From Actinomycetota bacterium (lineage in GTDB: Bacteria > Actinomycetota > Acidimicrobiia > Acidimicrobiales > Ilumatobacteraceae), in the NCBI GenBank assembly GCA_009726095.1, contig WLMZ01000004.1, positions 1-64,000 on the forward strand: a stretch of 64,000 nt of DNA. The letters run 5' to 3'. This document shows, in pieces, positions 53,137 through 61,034 of the stretch. The notes beneath the pieces were generated by a model. That model made no database searches. It was not told the origin of the DNA and saw only the letters and a program-made list of their open reading frames with translations. A program made the translations under genes and the position numbers. Position 1 is the stretch's first letter. The number at the start of each line of letters is the position of its first letter.

Positions 53137-55263
53137 GTGACAGTGCCGAGATGGTGGAACGAACGACGATACGGACTGTTCGTGCACTCCAACATCGCGA
53201 CCGTGCCCTCGTTTGCGCCCATCGGCGAATACGCCGACTGGTACTGGAGCCACATGGGTACCGACCAGCTCGAAGATGTGGCGCTGCACCCCAAGCCGAT
53301 GGCCGAGGTGCTCGCCTACCACCGCGACCGGTGGGCGCATGTCGAGCAGTACGACGGGTTCATCCCCTTCCTCACCTACCACCGCTTCGACGCCGACGAA
53401 CAGCTCGAACTCGCTACCAGCGGCGGCATGAACTATCTGGTCCACGTGACCAAGCACCACGATGGATTCTGCTGGTGGGACGCCCCGGGAGCGCAACGCA
53501 CCTCGGTCCTGCAGGGTCCGAAGCGCAACGTGATGGCCGAGCTGGCCGATGCCTGCCGCCGTCACGACGTGTTGTTCGGCACCTACTACTCGTTGCTCGA
53601 TTGGGCCGACGATCGCTACCCCTCGGCCTCGTACGTCGACGAGGTACTCCACCCGCACGTGCTCGACCTCGTCGAGCGATACGGATCACAGATCCTCTGG
53701 GGTGACGGCCACTGGGGTCACGGGCCCGACCTGTGGCGCAGCGAAGCGCTCGTCGAACGCGCGCAGCAGATCGCCGCATCGCAGGGCCACGAGCTGCTGG
53801 TGAACGACCGTTGGTGGCATCCCTCGCCGCACGTCACCACCTACGAGTACAACGCGCCCGCCGACATCGAACTGAGTCCATGGGAACTGTGCCGCGGCGT
53901 CGGTCATTCCTTTTGCAACAATCGCGTAGAACGCGCCGAGCACCTGCTCTCCACCGGAGCGTTGCTCGATCTGCTCACCGAGGTCATCGCCAAGGGCGGC
54001 AATCTGCTCCTCAACGTGGGGCCCTCCGTCGACGGCAGTATTCCCGAACTCCAGCAGCGCCCCATCCGCGAGGTGGGCGCCTGGGTGAACAAGCACTCTG
54101 ACGTGATTCACGGCAGCCGCCCCTTCGACCAATGGGGCGATGCACAGGTTCGCTACGTGCGCGTCGGCGATGAGCTGATCGCGGTCGATCTGGCGGCAGG
54201 ATCCGAGGTCGCACTCTCCGGCATCACGCCAGATCGCTACGAGGTCACATCGGTCGAGGCCGATGACGGCGGGGCACTTCACTGGGAGCAGCATCGCGGT
54301 GGCGTCACCCTGAGCCGGATCGACCGCTCACCAACCGGCCTCGCTGGCGTCTACCGCGTCGGGCTTCGCCCCGCAGCAGAGACCATCCGCCTGTTCGACG
54401 AGCGCGACGGCTTGCCGCGCCCGCTCCAGCCGCTGCTCGACGCTGCGGCGCCCGGAGACATCGTGCAGATCACCGACGGCGTCTACGAGGGGCCGATCAC
54501 CGTGCCCGACGGCGTCACGTTGCGCGGCATGGGGTGGGATCGCACCGAGGTGCGCGGCGCAGCAGCGTTGGTCGTTCAGCTGGGTGTTGACTCGCGACTC
54601 GAACATGTCCACGTGTCCGGTGGGCCAGCACGGTTTTTCAACTTTCACGCCCCTGCCGTCGCGATGTTCGGCGCAGGTGCTGCCCTCGTCGGATGCCATT
54701 GTGATGGGCACGTGCTCGTTGGTGCCGACGACGTCGTGATCCAATCCATCACCGGCATCGGTGTGGTCGGCTGGTCCGAGCGCACACGGATCGAGCGGTG
54801 CACGTTCAAGGGCATGCGCTGGGACGTCGGCATCGAGCTCACCGGCGGGTCCGGCCACGTCATCGACCGCAACGAGCTCGTCGATCACCTGTGCAATGTT
54901 CGCCTACGCGATGCCAGCGCCAGCCTGGTGACCGAGAACCGCTTCGAGGGTCGTTGGTGGGCCGTACATCTGGTCAACTGCGATCATGTCGAGGTCGTCG
55001 ACAACAACATGCAGCACACCATGCGTGCGGTCGATGTCGAGGCCGGCAACGGGTCGGTCATCACCGGCAATTGGGTGGCCGATGGCGACAGCGGTGCGCT
55101 GGTGGAATTCGGCGCCACCGACACGGCCGTGATCGACAACCACATCGAACGTTGCCGCATCGGAGTGTTGGTGTGGGATGCGCCCACCACACGCATTGGG
55201 CCCAACACCTTTGTCGACCTCCACGAACAGGACCCGATCGTGATCGGCCCCGAACCCGCCTGA
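53137..55263 (+). CDS. GH29 alpha-L-fucosidase fused to a C-terminal right-handed beta-helix
   Basis: 708 residues from the GTG at 53137 (ATG at 53119 is an alternative). The N-terminal half is a GH29 barrel: WWNERRYGLFVHSN, VTKHHDGFCWWD and QILWGDGHWG, whose Asp stands where the GH29 nucleophile does. From about residue 430 the sequence changes to short beta-strand repeats (PLLDAAAPGDIVQITDGVYEG, then many N- and V-rich turns such as NRFEGRWWAVHLVNCDHVEV), typical of a NosD/pectate-lyase-like parallel beta-helix. No signal peptide is seen. It probably handles fucose-containing glycans or glycolipids inside the cell, or is exported by an unseen route. Confidence 0.82.
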   Translation: MTVPRWWNERRYGLFVHSNIATVPSFAPIGEYADWYWSHMGTDQLEDVALHPKPMAEVLAYHRDRWAHVEQYDGFIPFLTYHRFDADEQLELATSGGMNYLVHVTKHHDGFCWWDAPGAQRTSVLQGPKRNVMAELADACRRHDVLFGTYYSLLDWADDRYPSASYVDEVLHPHVLDLVERYGSQILWGDGHWGHGPDLWRSEALVERAQQIAASQGHELLVNDRWWHPSPHVTTYEYNAPADIELSPWELCRGVGHSFCNNRVERAEHLLSTGALLDLLTEVIAKGGNLLLNVGPSVDGSIPELQQRPIREVGAWVNKHSDVIHGSRPFDQWGDAQVRYVRVGDELIAVDLAAGSEVALSGITPDRYEVTSVEADDGGALHWEQHRGGVTLSRIDRSPTGLAGVYRVGLRPAAETIRLFDERDGLPRPLQPLLDAAAPGDIVQITDGVYEGPITVPDGVTLRGMGWDRTEVRGAAALVVQLGVDSRLEHVHVSGGPARFFNFHAPAVAMFGAGAALVGCHCDGHVLVGADDVVIQSITGIGVVGWSERTRIERCTFKGMRWDVGIELTGGSGHVIDRNELVDHLCNVRLRDASASLVTENRFEGRWWAVHLVNCDHVEVVDNNMQHTMRAVDVEAGNGSVITGNWVADGDSGALVEFGATDTAVIDNHIERCRIGVLVWDAPTTRIGPNTFVDLHEQDPIVIGPEPA

Positions 55264-55307
55264 TCCGTACGGCCGCACGAGGCAGTTGGATTTCTTTGAT
55301 GATGGGG

Positions 55308-55336
55308 TTGCGGTAGAACATATGTTCTGGTAGTCT
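55308..55336 (+). promoter_or_regulatory. SOS-type promoter with a LexA box between -35 and -10
   Basis: TTGCGG and TAGTCT are separated by exactly 17 bp, and that spacer contains the perfect palindrome AGAACATATGTTCT (55315-55328), which fits the GAAC-N4-GTTC LexA box of Gram-positive bacteria. A bound LexA dimer would block RNA polymerase until DNA damage. It lies 111 bp before the GTG of the DUF222/HNH gene. Confidence 0.75.
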
Positions 55337-55446
55337 GCGGCTACCGATCTTCCCCGGTGCTCTCGACAGATTCGCTCTGTCCCGTTCGTAACAACGGTTT
55401 CATCACGGTTGTCCAGAGCATTCGAGTGTATGCGGAGGTGAGTGTT

Positions 55447-56826
55447 GTGTCCTGCGAAGCAGATACCGACCCGTTCTTCTACGCCCCCGGTCCCGACCCG
55501 ACCGATACCGATACTGTCGTCGGTGAGTTCCGCCAGTTGCGTGGGTATGCGCGCGACGCGGCGTTCATGGGTGTCGAACGCGAGATCCGCCGTCTGTTGG
55601 CGGTGCAGGCGGCAATGGTGCACGAGGTGAGCGTGTCGTATTCGTACCTCGACGACGCACACCACTCACCCACATCGTGGGTGCAGGCCATCACGAACTC
55701 GTCCAAGGGCGCAGCATTGCACCACACGCACGTTGCCAGACTGTTCGCTGAGTTGCCGTTGTTGGCGGCCGCCGCCGCTGCGGGTCAGGTCGGCCCGGAT
55801 CAGGTGCGGTTGTTGGTCGGGTTGCATACCAACCCGCGCTGCGGGCACCTGCTCGCCGGCTCCGAAGCGTTGCTGCTGGAAGACGCAAAGACGTTGAAGC
55901 TCCACGAGTTCCGCCAGATCTGCCAACGGTGGCTAGCCCACGCCGACCCCGATGGCGCTCACAGGGAGCATCAGTTGTCCCGTGAGCATCGCTCGGTCCG
56001 CTCGATCAACCATGGCGCCGGGCACGAACTCCACGCCCAGGGCGACGCCCTCACCGGCGACACGCTGCGCGAGATCATCGATCAACACGCCGCCGCCGAA
56101 CTCGACAACGACCTGGCGTGGCGATCTGCAACCTATGGCGACCAGGCCGCCCAACACCCCCTACCACGCACTGCACAGCAACGCCGCTACGACGCATTCG
56201 TCGCTGTCATGCTCAAAGGCGCCGGCCGTGACGGCCACGGCAACACCGACGCCGTGATCAACATCTTCACCAACGAACCCACCCTGCGCTACGCGATCCG
56301 CAACTACTTCGGCGACAACACCTGCAACGGGCTCGGCGACGAGTTCGGCGATCCCGGCCAGTCCGAACGGTTATGGATGTGCCAAACCGCATCCGGGGCA
56401 CCCGTGGACCCGCACGACCTCATCATCGCCGCCCTGCTCGGCCAGGTCCGCCGGGTCGTCACCGACGCCAGCGGTCGCGTTGTCGACCTCGGACGAAAGC
56501 AACGCCTGTTCACCGGCGCCGCACGCGAGGCCGTGTTGTTGTCCGGCGACCGATGCTGCTGGCCGGGCTGCGAACAGCGCGGGCCATTCATCCAGATCGA
56601 TCACCTCACCCCATGGACCGGACCCAGCCGCGACCACCACAACGGTCGGGCCCGCAGTGGCGGTGGTGGCGGTGGCGGTGGCGGTGAAACGAACGCCCTC
56701 AACGGGGCACCCATGTGCGCCATCCACAACCGCAAGAAACACACCGGCCGTTTCACCGTCACACGCGACCACACCGGCTGGCACCACTACCGACCCGACG
56801 GCAGCGAAATCGCACCACGCACCTGA
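55447..56826 (+). CDS. DUF222 / HNH endonuclease protein (13E12 repeat family)
   Basis: 459 residues from the GTG at 55447, which follows GGAGG by 8 bases; the track start at 55357 lies in the leader. The N-terminal two-thirds is the DUF222 helical domain (TWVQAITNSSKGAALHHTH-like segment, LFAELPLLAAAAAAGQVGPDQV). The C-terminal HNH site reads CCWPGCEQRGPFIQIDHL, then the N and H of NALNGAPMCAIHNRKKH, with four cysteine/histidine positions for a structural zinc. A run of nine glycines splits the HNH motif. In mycobacteria members of this family have LexA boxes, as here. Confidence 0.9.
   Translation: MSCEADTDPFFYAPGPDPTDTDTVVGEFRQLRGYARDAAFMGVEREIRRLLAVQAAMVHEVSVSYSYLDDAHHSPTSWVQAITNSSKGAALHHTHVARLFAELPLLAAAAAAGQVGPDQVRLLVGLHTNPRCGHLLAGSEALLLEDAKTLKLHEFRQICQRWLAHADPDGAHREHQLSREHRSVRSINHGAGHELHAQGDALTGDTLREIIDQHAAAELDNDLAWRSATYGDQAAQHPLPRTAQQRRYDAFVAVMLKGAGRDGHGNTDAVINIFTNEPTLRYAIRNYFGDNTCNGLGDEFGDPGQSERLWMCQTASGAPVDPHDLIIAALLGQVRRVVTDASGRVVDLGRKQRLFTGAAREAVLLSGDRCCWPGCEQRGPFIQIDHLTPWTGPSRDHHNGRARSGGGGGGGGGETNALNGAPMCAIHNRKKHTGRFTVTRDHTGWHHYRPDGSEIAPRT
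56657..56686. repeat. GGTGGC-type microsatellite encoding poly-glycine inside the HNH domain
   Basis: A GGTGGC-like simple tract encodes nine consecutive glycines between the two halves of the HNH motif. Length change in multiples of three would keep the frame. Confidence 0.75.
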
Positions 56827-56840
56827 GCGCGTGCGCCACG

Positions 56841-57638
56841 TCAGCGGCGCTGGAAGTTGGCGGGCCGCTTCTCGGCGAACGCCCGCGGGCCTTCCTTGCT
56901 ATCGGCGCTGTTCATCACAGCCATTCCATGGGCGTTCTCCCATTCGAACGCCTCTGCTTCTGACATCGTCTCGGTGACACGCAGCGTCTTGAGGATCGCC
57001 TCCACTGCGAGGGGCCCGTTGGCGGCGATCATGCCCGCAATCTCCATCGCCTTGTCGATGGCTTGGCCATCGGGCACGACGTGGTTGATGAGCCCGAGAT
57101 CCTTGGCCTCCTGTGCCTGCAGATGACGCCCGGTCAACAGGATCTCGGCAGCAGCGGCATAGGGGATCTGTCGACGCAGACGCACCGCCGAGCCGCCCAT
57201 CGGGTACAGCGACCAACGCGCCTCGCTCACACCGAAACGAGCGCTCTCGCCGGCAACTCGGATATCGGTTCCCTGCAGGATCTCGGTGCCACCCGCGATG
57301 GCCACGCCTTCGACAGCACAGATGATCGGCTTGCTCGGCTGATAGGTCTTGAGCAACCCGCGGTAGATGAACCCGGGGTCCTCCTTCATGCGCGTCGGAA
57401 CGTCGATGGCATCGACCTCGTCGACATCGCCGGCCATCGCACGCAGGTCCATACCCGAACAGAAGTTGCCCTCGGCTCCGGTGAGGATGGCACAGCGGAT
57501 GTCGTCGTTGTCGCTGACCTCCTGCCACACGTCGGCCAGCAGCGCGAACATCGTGAGTGTCATCGCGTTGTAGCGCTTGGGACGGTTGAGCGTCACCACC
57601 ATCACTGCGCCTTCAGTTGCGACCTCGACCTGAGCCAT
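56841..57638 (-). CDS. Enoyl-CoA hydratase/isomerase (crotonase family)
   Basis: 265 residues from the ATG at 57638, preceded by GAGGGAG; the track's 58355 start is antisense to the thiolase-like gene. EGNFCSGMDLRAMAG (oxyanion hole 1) and VEGVAIAGGTEILQGTDIRVAGESARFGVSEARW (oxyanion hole 2 and catalytic Glu region) are classical. It should hydrate or isomerise an enoyl-CoA. It is divergent from the thiolase-like gene across 49 bp, so the pair may share regulation. Confidence 0.92.
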   Translation of the reverse strand: MAQVEVATEGAVMVVTLNRPKRYNAMTLTMFALLADVWQEVSDNDDIRCAILTGAEGNFCSGMDLRAMAGDVDEVDAIDVPTRMKEDPGFIYRGLLKTYQPSKPIICAVEGVAIAGGTEILQGTDIRVAGESARFGVSEARWSLYPMGGSAVRLRRQIPYAAAAEILLTGRHLQAQEAKDLGLINHVVPDGQAIDKAMEIAGMIAANGPLAVEAILKTLRVTETMSEAEAFEWENAHGMAVMNSADSKEGPRAFAEKRPANFQRR

Positions 57639-57687
57639 GCTGAACTCCCTCTCGTTCTTGTCCCTCCATCTTGGCCGGTAACCACCC

Positions 57688-59157
57688 ATGACCCATGAAC
57701 CGAACGCAGTGGTCATCGTCGGCGCCGGTGCGGCGCAACAGCGCTTCGACGACCCTGCACTTGCCGTCGAAGCTGGCGCGCTCATGCGTCTTGCCCTCGA
57801 ACGTGCCGCCGACGACGCCGGATCACGTGCGTTGCTCGATGCTGGCGATGTGTTGTTGATGCCCCGTGGCACCTGGCCATATGCAAACCCTGCCGCCATC
57901 GTCGCCCCATGGAATCCGGCGCTGCGCAGCATCGTGGCCGACATCGGGGTGTTGCAACAAACGCTGCTCAGCCGGGCATGCGCGATGGTGGCCGATGGCT
58001 CCGCCGACGTTGCGTTGGTGTGTGGCGGCGAAACGAAATACCGCGCGTTGCGCGCCCAGATCGCCGGGACACTGACGACCGACACGGCCACGCACGGCAC
58101 GCCGACCGAGCGTCTGGAACCAGCGCACGAGATCCTGACCACCGAGGAAATCGCCCGTGGACTTCCCGTGCCCGCCCGACAGTACGCAATCATCGACACT
58201 GCGCTGCGCCGCGCCCAGGGCCTGTCGCCGGCAGGGCACGTCGAGCTGCTCGCCCAACTCTGGGCCGGCTTCAGCGCAGTTTCCGCACGCAACCCCGATG
58301 CCTGGTCACGAACCGAGATCGCCCCGTCTGCGCTGTCCGAACCCTCCACTGCCAACCCGATGCTTGCTTGGCCCTACACCAAGCTGCACTGTTCGCAGTG
58401 GAACGTGGACCAAGCGGCCGGGCTGATCATCTGCAGCGCGGCGACGGCCGAGCGCCACGGTATTCCCCGCGACCGTTGGGTGTTTGCGCACACCGGAGTG
58501 GAATCCAACCTGATGGTCCCGCTCACACGTCGCGCCGATCTGCACCGCTCACCCGCCGTCGCCGTTGTGGGTGAGGCGATACGACAGCACTGCCGCATCG
58601 CCCCTGCCGATGTCGCGCACCTCGACATCTACAGCTGCTTCCCCGCAGCCGTGCGGGTGCAGATGGCCGAGCTCGGGCTGACCGGGCACCGACCTCTCAC
58701 GGTGACCGGTGGCATGACCTTTGCCGGTGGCCCGTTGAACAACTACACGCTGCAGGCCGTCGCAACGATGGTGGGGGTATTGCGCGCCGATCCGGCCGCG
58801 CAGGGACTGGTCACCAACGTCAGCGGCATGCTCACCAAGTTCGGCGCCTCATTGTGGTCGTGCGCACCGCCCGCTCAGCCCTTCGCTGCGATCGACGTCA
58901 CCGGCGATGCTGCGGCTGCTACTGCGCTGGCCCAGGTCGACCCATCGTTTCGCGGCCGGGCGCAAACGCTCAGCTACACCGTCGCCTGCGACAAGGGCAC
59001 GGCCGCTCAGGGCATCGTGATCGGCGAAACACCAAGCGGTGCACGCTGCCTGGTCACCACCACCGATGCCGAACTGATGGCCGACATGATGCAGAACGAT
59101 TGGTGCGGTCGCAGCATCGACGTGGACGGCGCCGCCCTGATCGGCACGGGCGCCTGA
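57688..59157 (+). CDS. Thiolase-like protein lacking canonical catalytic residues
   Basis: 489 residues. The N-terminal half has the thiolase fold (ADGSADVALVCGGETKYR) and the second half ends with VTGGMTFAGGPLNNY. At the usual cysteine-nucleophile site (N-x-x-C-x-S-G) the sequence reads VADIGVLQQ, and the GHP histidine motif is replaced by GGP. About 100 residues after the thiolase core form a beta-rich C-terminal domain (AATALAQVDPSFRGRAQTLSYTV), as in other actinobacterial acetyl-CoA acetyltransferase-like proteins. It may bind acyl-CoA or use another residue set. The SCP2-thiolase-like branch is the nearest. Confidence 0.75.
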   Translation: MTHEPNAVVIVGAGAAQQRFDDPALAVEAGALMRLALERAADDAGSRALLDAGDVLLMPRGTWPYANPAAIVAPWNPALRSIVADIGVLQQTLLSRACAMVADGSADVALVCGGETKYRALRAQIAGTLTTDTATHGTPTERLEPAHEILTTEEIARGLPVPARQYAIIDTALRRAQGLSPAGHVELLAQLWAGFSAVSARNPDAWSRTEIAPSALSEPSTANPMLAWPYTKLHCSQWNVDQAAGLIICSAATAERHGIPRDRWVFAHTGVESNLMVPLTRRADLHRSPAVAVVGEAIRQHCRIAPADVAHLDIYSCFPAAVRVQMAELGLTGHRPLTVTGGMTFAGGPLNNYTLQAVATMVGVLRADPAAQGLVTNVSGMLTKFGASLWSCAPPAQPFAAIDVTGDAAAATALAQVDPSFRGRAQTLSYTVACDKGTAAQGIVIGETPSGARCLVTTTDAELMADMMQNDWCGRSIDVDGAALIGTGA

Positions 59158-59265
59158 GCTGGTTGCACTCCGCAACGAACGTTTGCTCTGGTCAGGCGGT
59201 GATGGATTCCCCATGCAGACGGGCACGGCACGGCAACGGCTCAACTTGGCGACGGCCAGACCGGA

Positions 59266-59271
59266 TACGGT
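59266..59271 (+). promoter_or_regulatory. Candidate -10 box (TACGGT) of the small zinc-finger gene
   Basis: TACGGT, then TGCTCC, then the ATG at 59278. This is the leaderless layout seen at several clear genes in the window and supports the small ORF being expressed. Confidence 0.45.
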
Positions 59272-59277
59272 TGCTCC

Positions 59278-59454
59278 ATGGCCGAGTTCGACAACAACGG
59301 TGGCGATCAGGATTCGAGCACGGCGCAGCGACACGATCCATCGAACGCCTGCCAGTCGTGTGGCACACCGCACGCGCGCACCTGGAGCACCAGCGATGGC
59401 CCCGCCCGGCTGTGCCCACCCTGCGCAGCCCTGCACGGCGTCGGCTGCCCCTGA
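59278..59454 (+). CDS. 58-residue protein with a GATA-type CX2C-X17-CX2C zinc finger
   Basis: The ORF is below the track cutoff. After a polar N-terminal part (MAEFDNNGGDQDSSTAQRHD) it has CQSC, 17 residues, then CPPC, followed by a third Cys near the end. The spacing equals that of GATA fingers, and further GATA-like positions agree: Gly-Thr after the first pair, a tryptophan, Asp-Gly, and a Leu before the second pair. A TACGGT box sits 6 bases upstream of the ATG. It could be a DNA-binding regulator or a small zinc-ribbon protein. It lies between the thiolase-like and CinA-C genes on the same strand. Confidence 0.6.
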   Translation: MAEFDNNGGDQDSSTAQRHDPSNACQSCGTPHARTWSTSDGPARLCPPCAALHGVGCP

Positions 59455-59512
59455 CCGAACGATCAGTACGCCCGCTGACGATCGGTGGCGCGAAGTGGAG
59501 CATGCTGACCGG

Positions 59513-60010
59513 GTGTTCACACCCGCATTGACAGACATGGCAACGCGCATCGCCACACTGCTGCGTGCCCGCGGCGAAACCGTGGCCGTTGCCGAAGGGT
59601 CGGCGGGCGGGTTGATCTCGGCAACGCTGCTCTCGGTGCCGGGGGCTTCTGCCTATTACATCGGCGGCGCAATCGTCTACACAGCGGCGGCAGGTCGAGC
59701 GTTGATGGCCGGCCCCATCGAGGTGCCACGCGGAATGCGTGGTGCCACCGAGGAGTTCGCCCGCTACCTCGCGCAATCAGCCGCCGCCAAAATGGCAGCG
59801 ACGTGGGGCATCGGCGAGGCCGGGGCGGCAGGTCCTGCGAATCCGTATGGCGACCCTGCCGGACATGCCTGGGTGGCGGTCAGCGGACCATCGGATGCAA
59901 CACGGCACATCCTGACCGGCCTCGACGGCCGCACCGACAACATGATTGCATTTGCAATCGCCGCGCTGACGCTGCTGGTCGACACACTCGAGTCACCGGC
60001 CAGGCCCTAG
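59513..60010 (+). CDS. CinA C-terminal-type nicotinamide-nucleotide amidase domain protein
   Basis: 165 residues from the GTG at 59513 (ATG at 59537 is also possible). GETVAVAEGSAGGLISATLLSVPGASAYYIGGAIVYT is the PncC/CinA-C signature, with Ser in AEGSAGG at the nucleophile position, though the usual AES-TGG reads AEGSAGG. GIGEAGAAGPANPYGDPAGHAWVAV follows. The standalone domain deamidates NMN in pyridine-nucleotide recycling. The N-terminal competence-type half is absent. Confidence 0.8.
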   Translation: MFTPALTDMATRIATLLRARGETVAVAEGSAGGLISATLLSVPGASAYYIGGAIVYTAAAGRALMAGPIEVPRGMRGATEEFARYLAQSAAAKMAATWGIGEAGAAGPANPYGDPAGHAWVAVSGPSDATRHILTGLDGRTDNMIAFAIAALTLLVDTLESPARP

Positions 60011-60056
60011 CCGCTACGAGAAGAACACCGTCGGCCCGGCGTGATCCGTCGGGTGG

Positions 60057-61034
60057 TCAGGTGCCGGTGAGTTGTTCCACGACCGGAGCGAACGCGTCCA
60101 TCGCCGAATCGTTGATGGTGATGTAGCTGATGCCGTAGAGCTCGCGGCGGCGAATCAGCTCATCGGCGATCTGGGCCGGCGTACCGAACAGGGCATGGGG
60201 GTGCACCAGCATGTCGTCGGCGGACAGGCCGAACATCTTCCCGAAGCCCTCGGCGTTCTTGCGCGCAGCATCTGTGACGAACGTGAAGTACGCCCCGATC
60301 TCCAGCTCGATCTCCGCTGGCACCCTGCCGGCCAAGGCAGCGGCGTTGCGCACCCAACCGACCTTGGTGGCGGTGCCCTCGGCGGTTCCGCTGTTCACCC
60401 CAGCAGCACCGATCTTGCCGCTGGCGTTGTTGAAGTTGAGGCTGACGATGTCGGCCTGCGCTCCGGCCAACGACAACACCCGCTTCGAACCACCGCCGAT
60501 CATGATCGGCGGGTGTGGACGCTGCACGGTGTGGGGCACCTGGCTGAAGCCGTGCAGATGCACGTGCTCACCGTCGATGTCCACCGGCTCGCCCGAGAAC
60601 AACACCTTCATCGCGCCAACGGCTTCTGCGAGACGCGCGATGCGCTGCGGTGCGGGATCCATGGTGAGACCAATGGCCTCGTATTCGCCCTGCAGCCACC
60701 CAGCACCGAGGCCGAGTTCGAGTCGACCCTCGCTGAAGAAGTCGAGCGTGGCCGCTTCCTTCGCCAGCACCGCGAGCGGCCGATAGTCGATACAAAAGAC
60801 GCGACAGCCGATACGCAGCGTGGACGTGGCCTCGGCCGCAACGGCCATGGCCGGCACCGCGGCGAGTCCCTGCACCGGATGGCCGGTGGCGGTCAGCGCC
60901 GGGCCGGGCCCGATGTAGTGATCGGCGAGATGCAATGCCGAGTACCCGAGGGCCTCGGCATGGCGGGCCTTGTCACGCCACTCACGCGGCGAATCGGCGC
61001 TGAAGGACTGGATCGCGAAACGGAACGGCCTCAT
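60057..61034 (-). CDS. LLM-class F420-dependent oxidoreductase
   Basis: 325 residues. RFAIQSFSADSPREWRDKARHAEALGYSALHLADHY opens a luciferase-like barrel; RLELGLGAGWLQGEYEAIGL and IMIGGGSKRVLSLAGAQADIV bind the deazaflavin. The ATG at 61034 overlaps the P450 stop by 4 bp, so it may reduce or oxidise the P450 product. Confidence 0.88.
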   Translation of the reverse strand: MRPFRFAIQSFSADSPREWRDKARHAEALGYSALHLADHYIGPGPALTATGHPVQGLAAVPAMAVAAEATSTLRIGCRVFCIDYRPLAVLAKEAATLDFFSEGRLELGLGAGWLQGEYEAIGLTMDPAPQRIARLAEAVGAMKVLFSGEPVDIDGEHVHLHGFSQVPHTVQRPHPPIMIGGGSKRVLSLAGAQADIVSLNFNNASGKIGAAGVNSGTAEGTATKVGWVRNAAALAGRVPAEIELEIGAYFTFVTDAARKNAEGFGKMFGLSADDMLVHPHALFGTPAQIADELIRRRELYGISYITINDSAMDAFAPVVEQLTGT

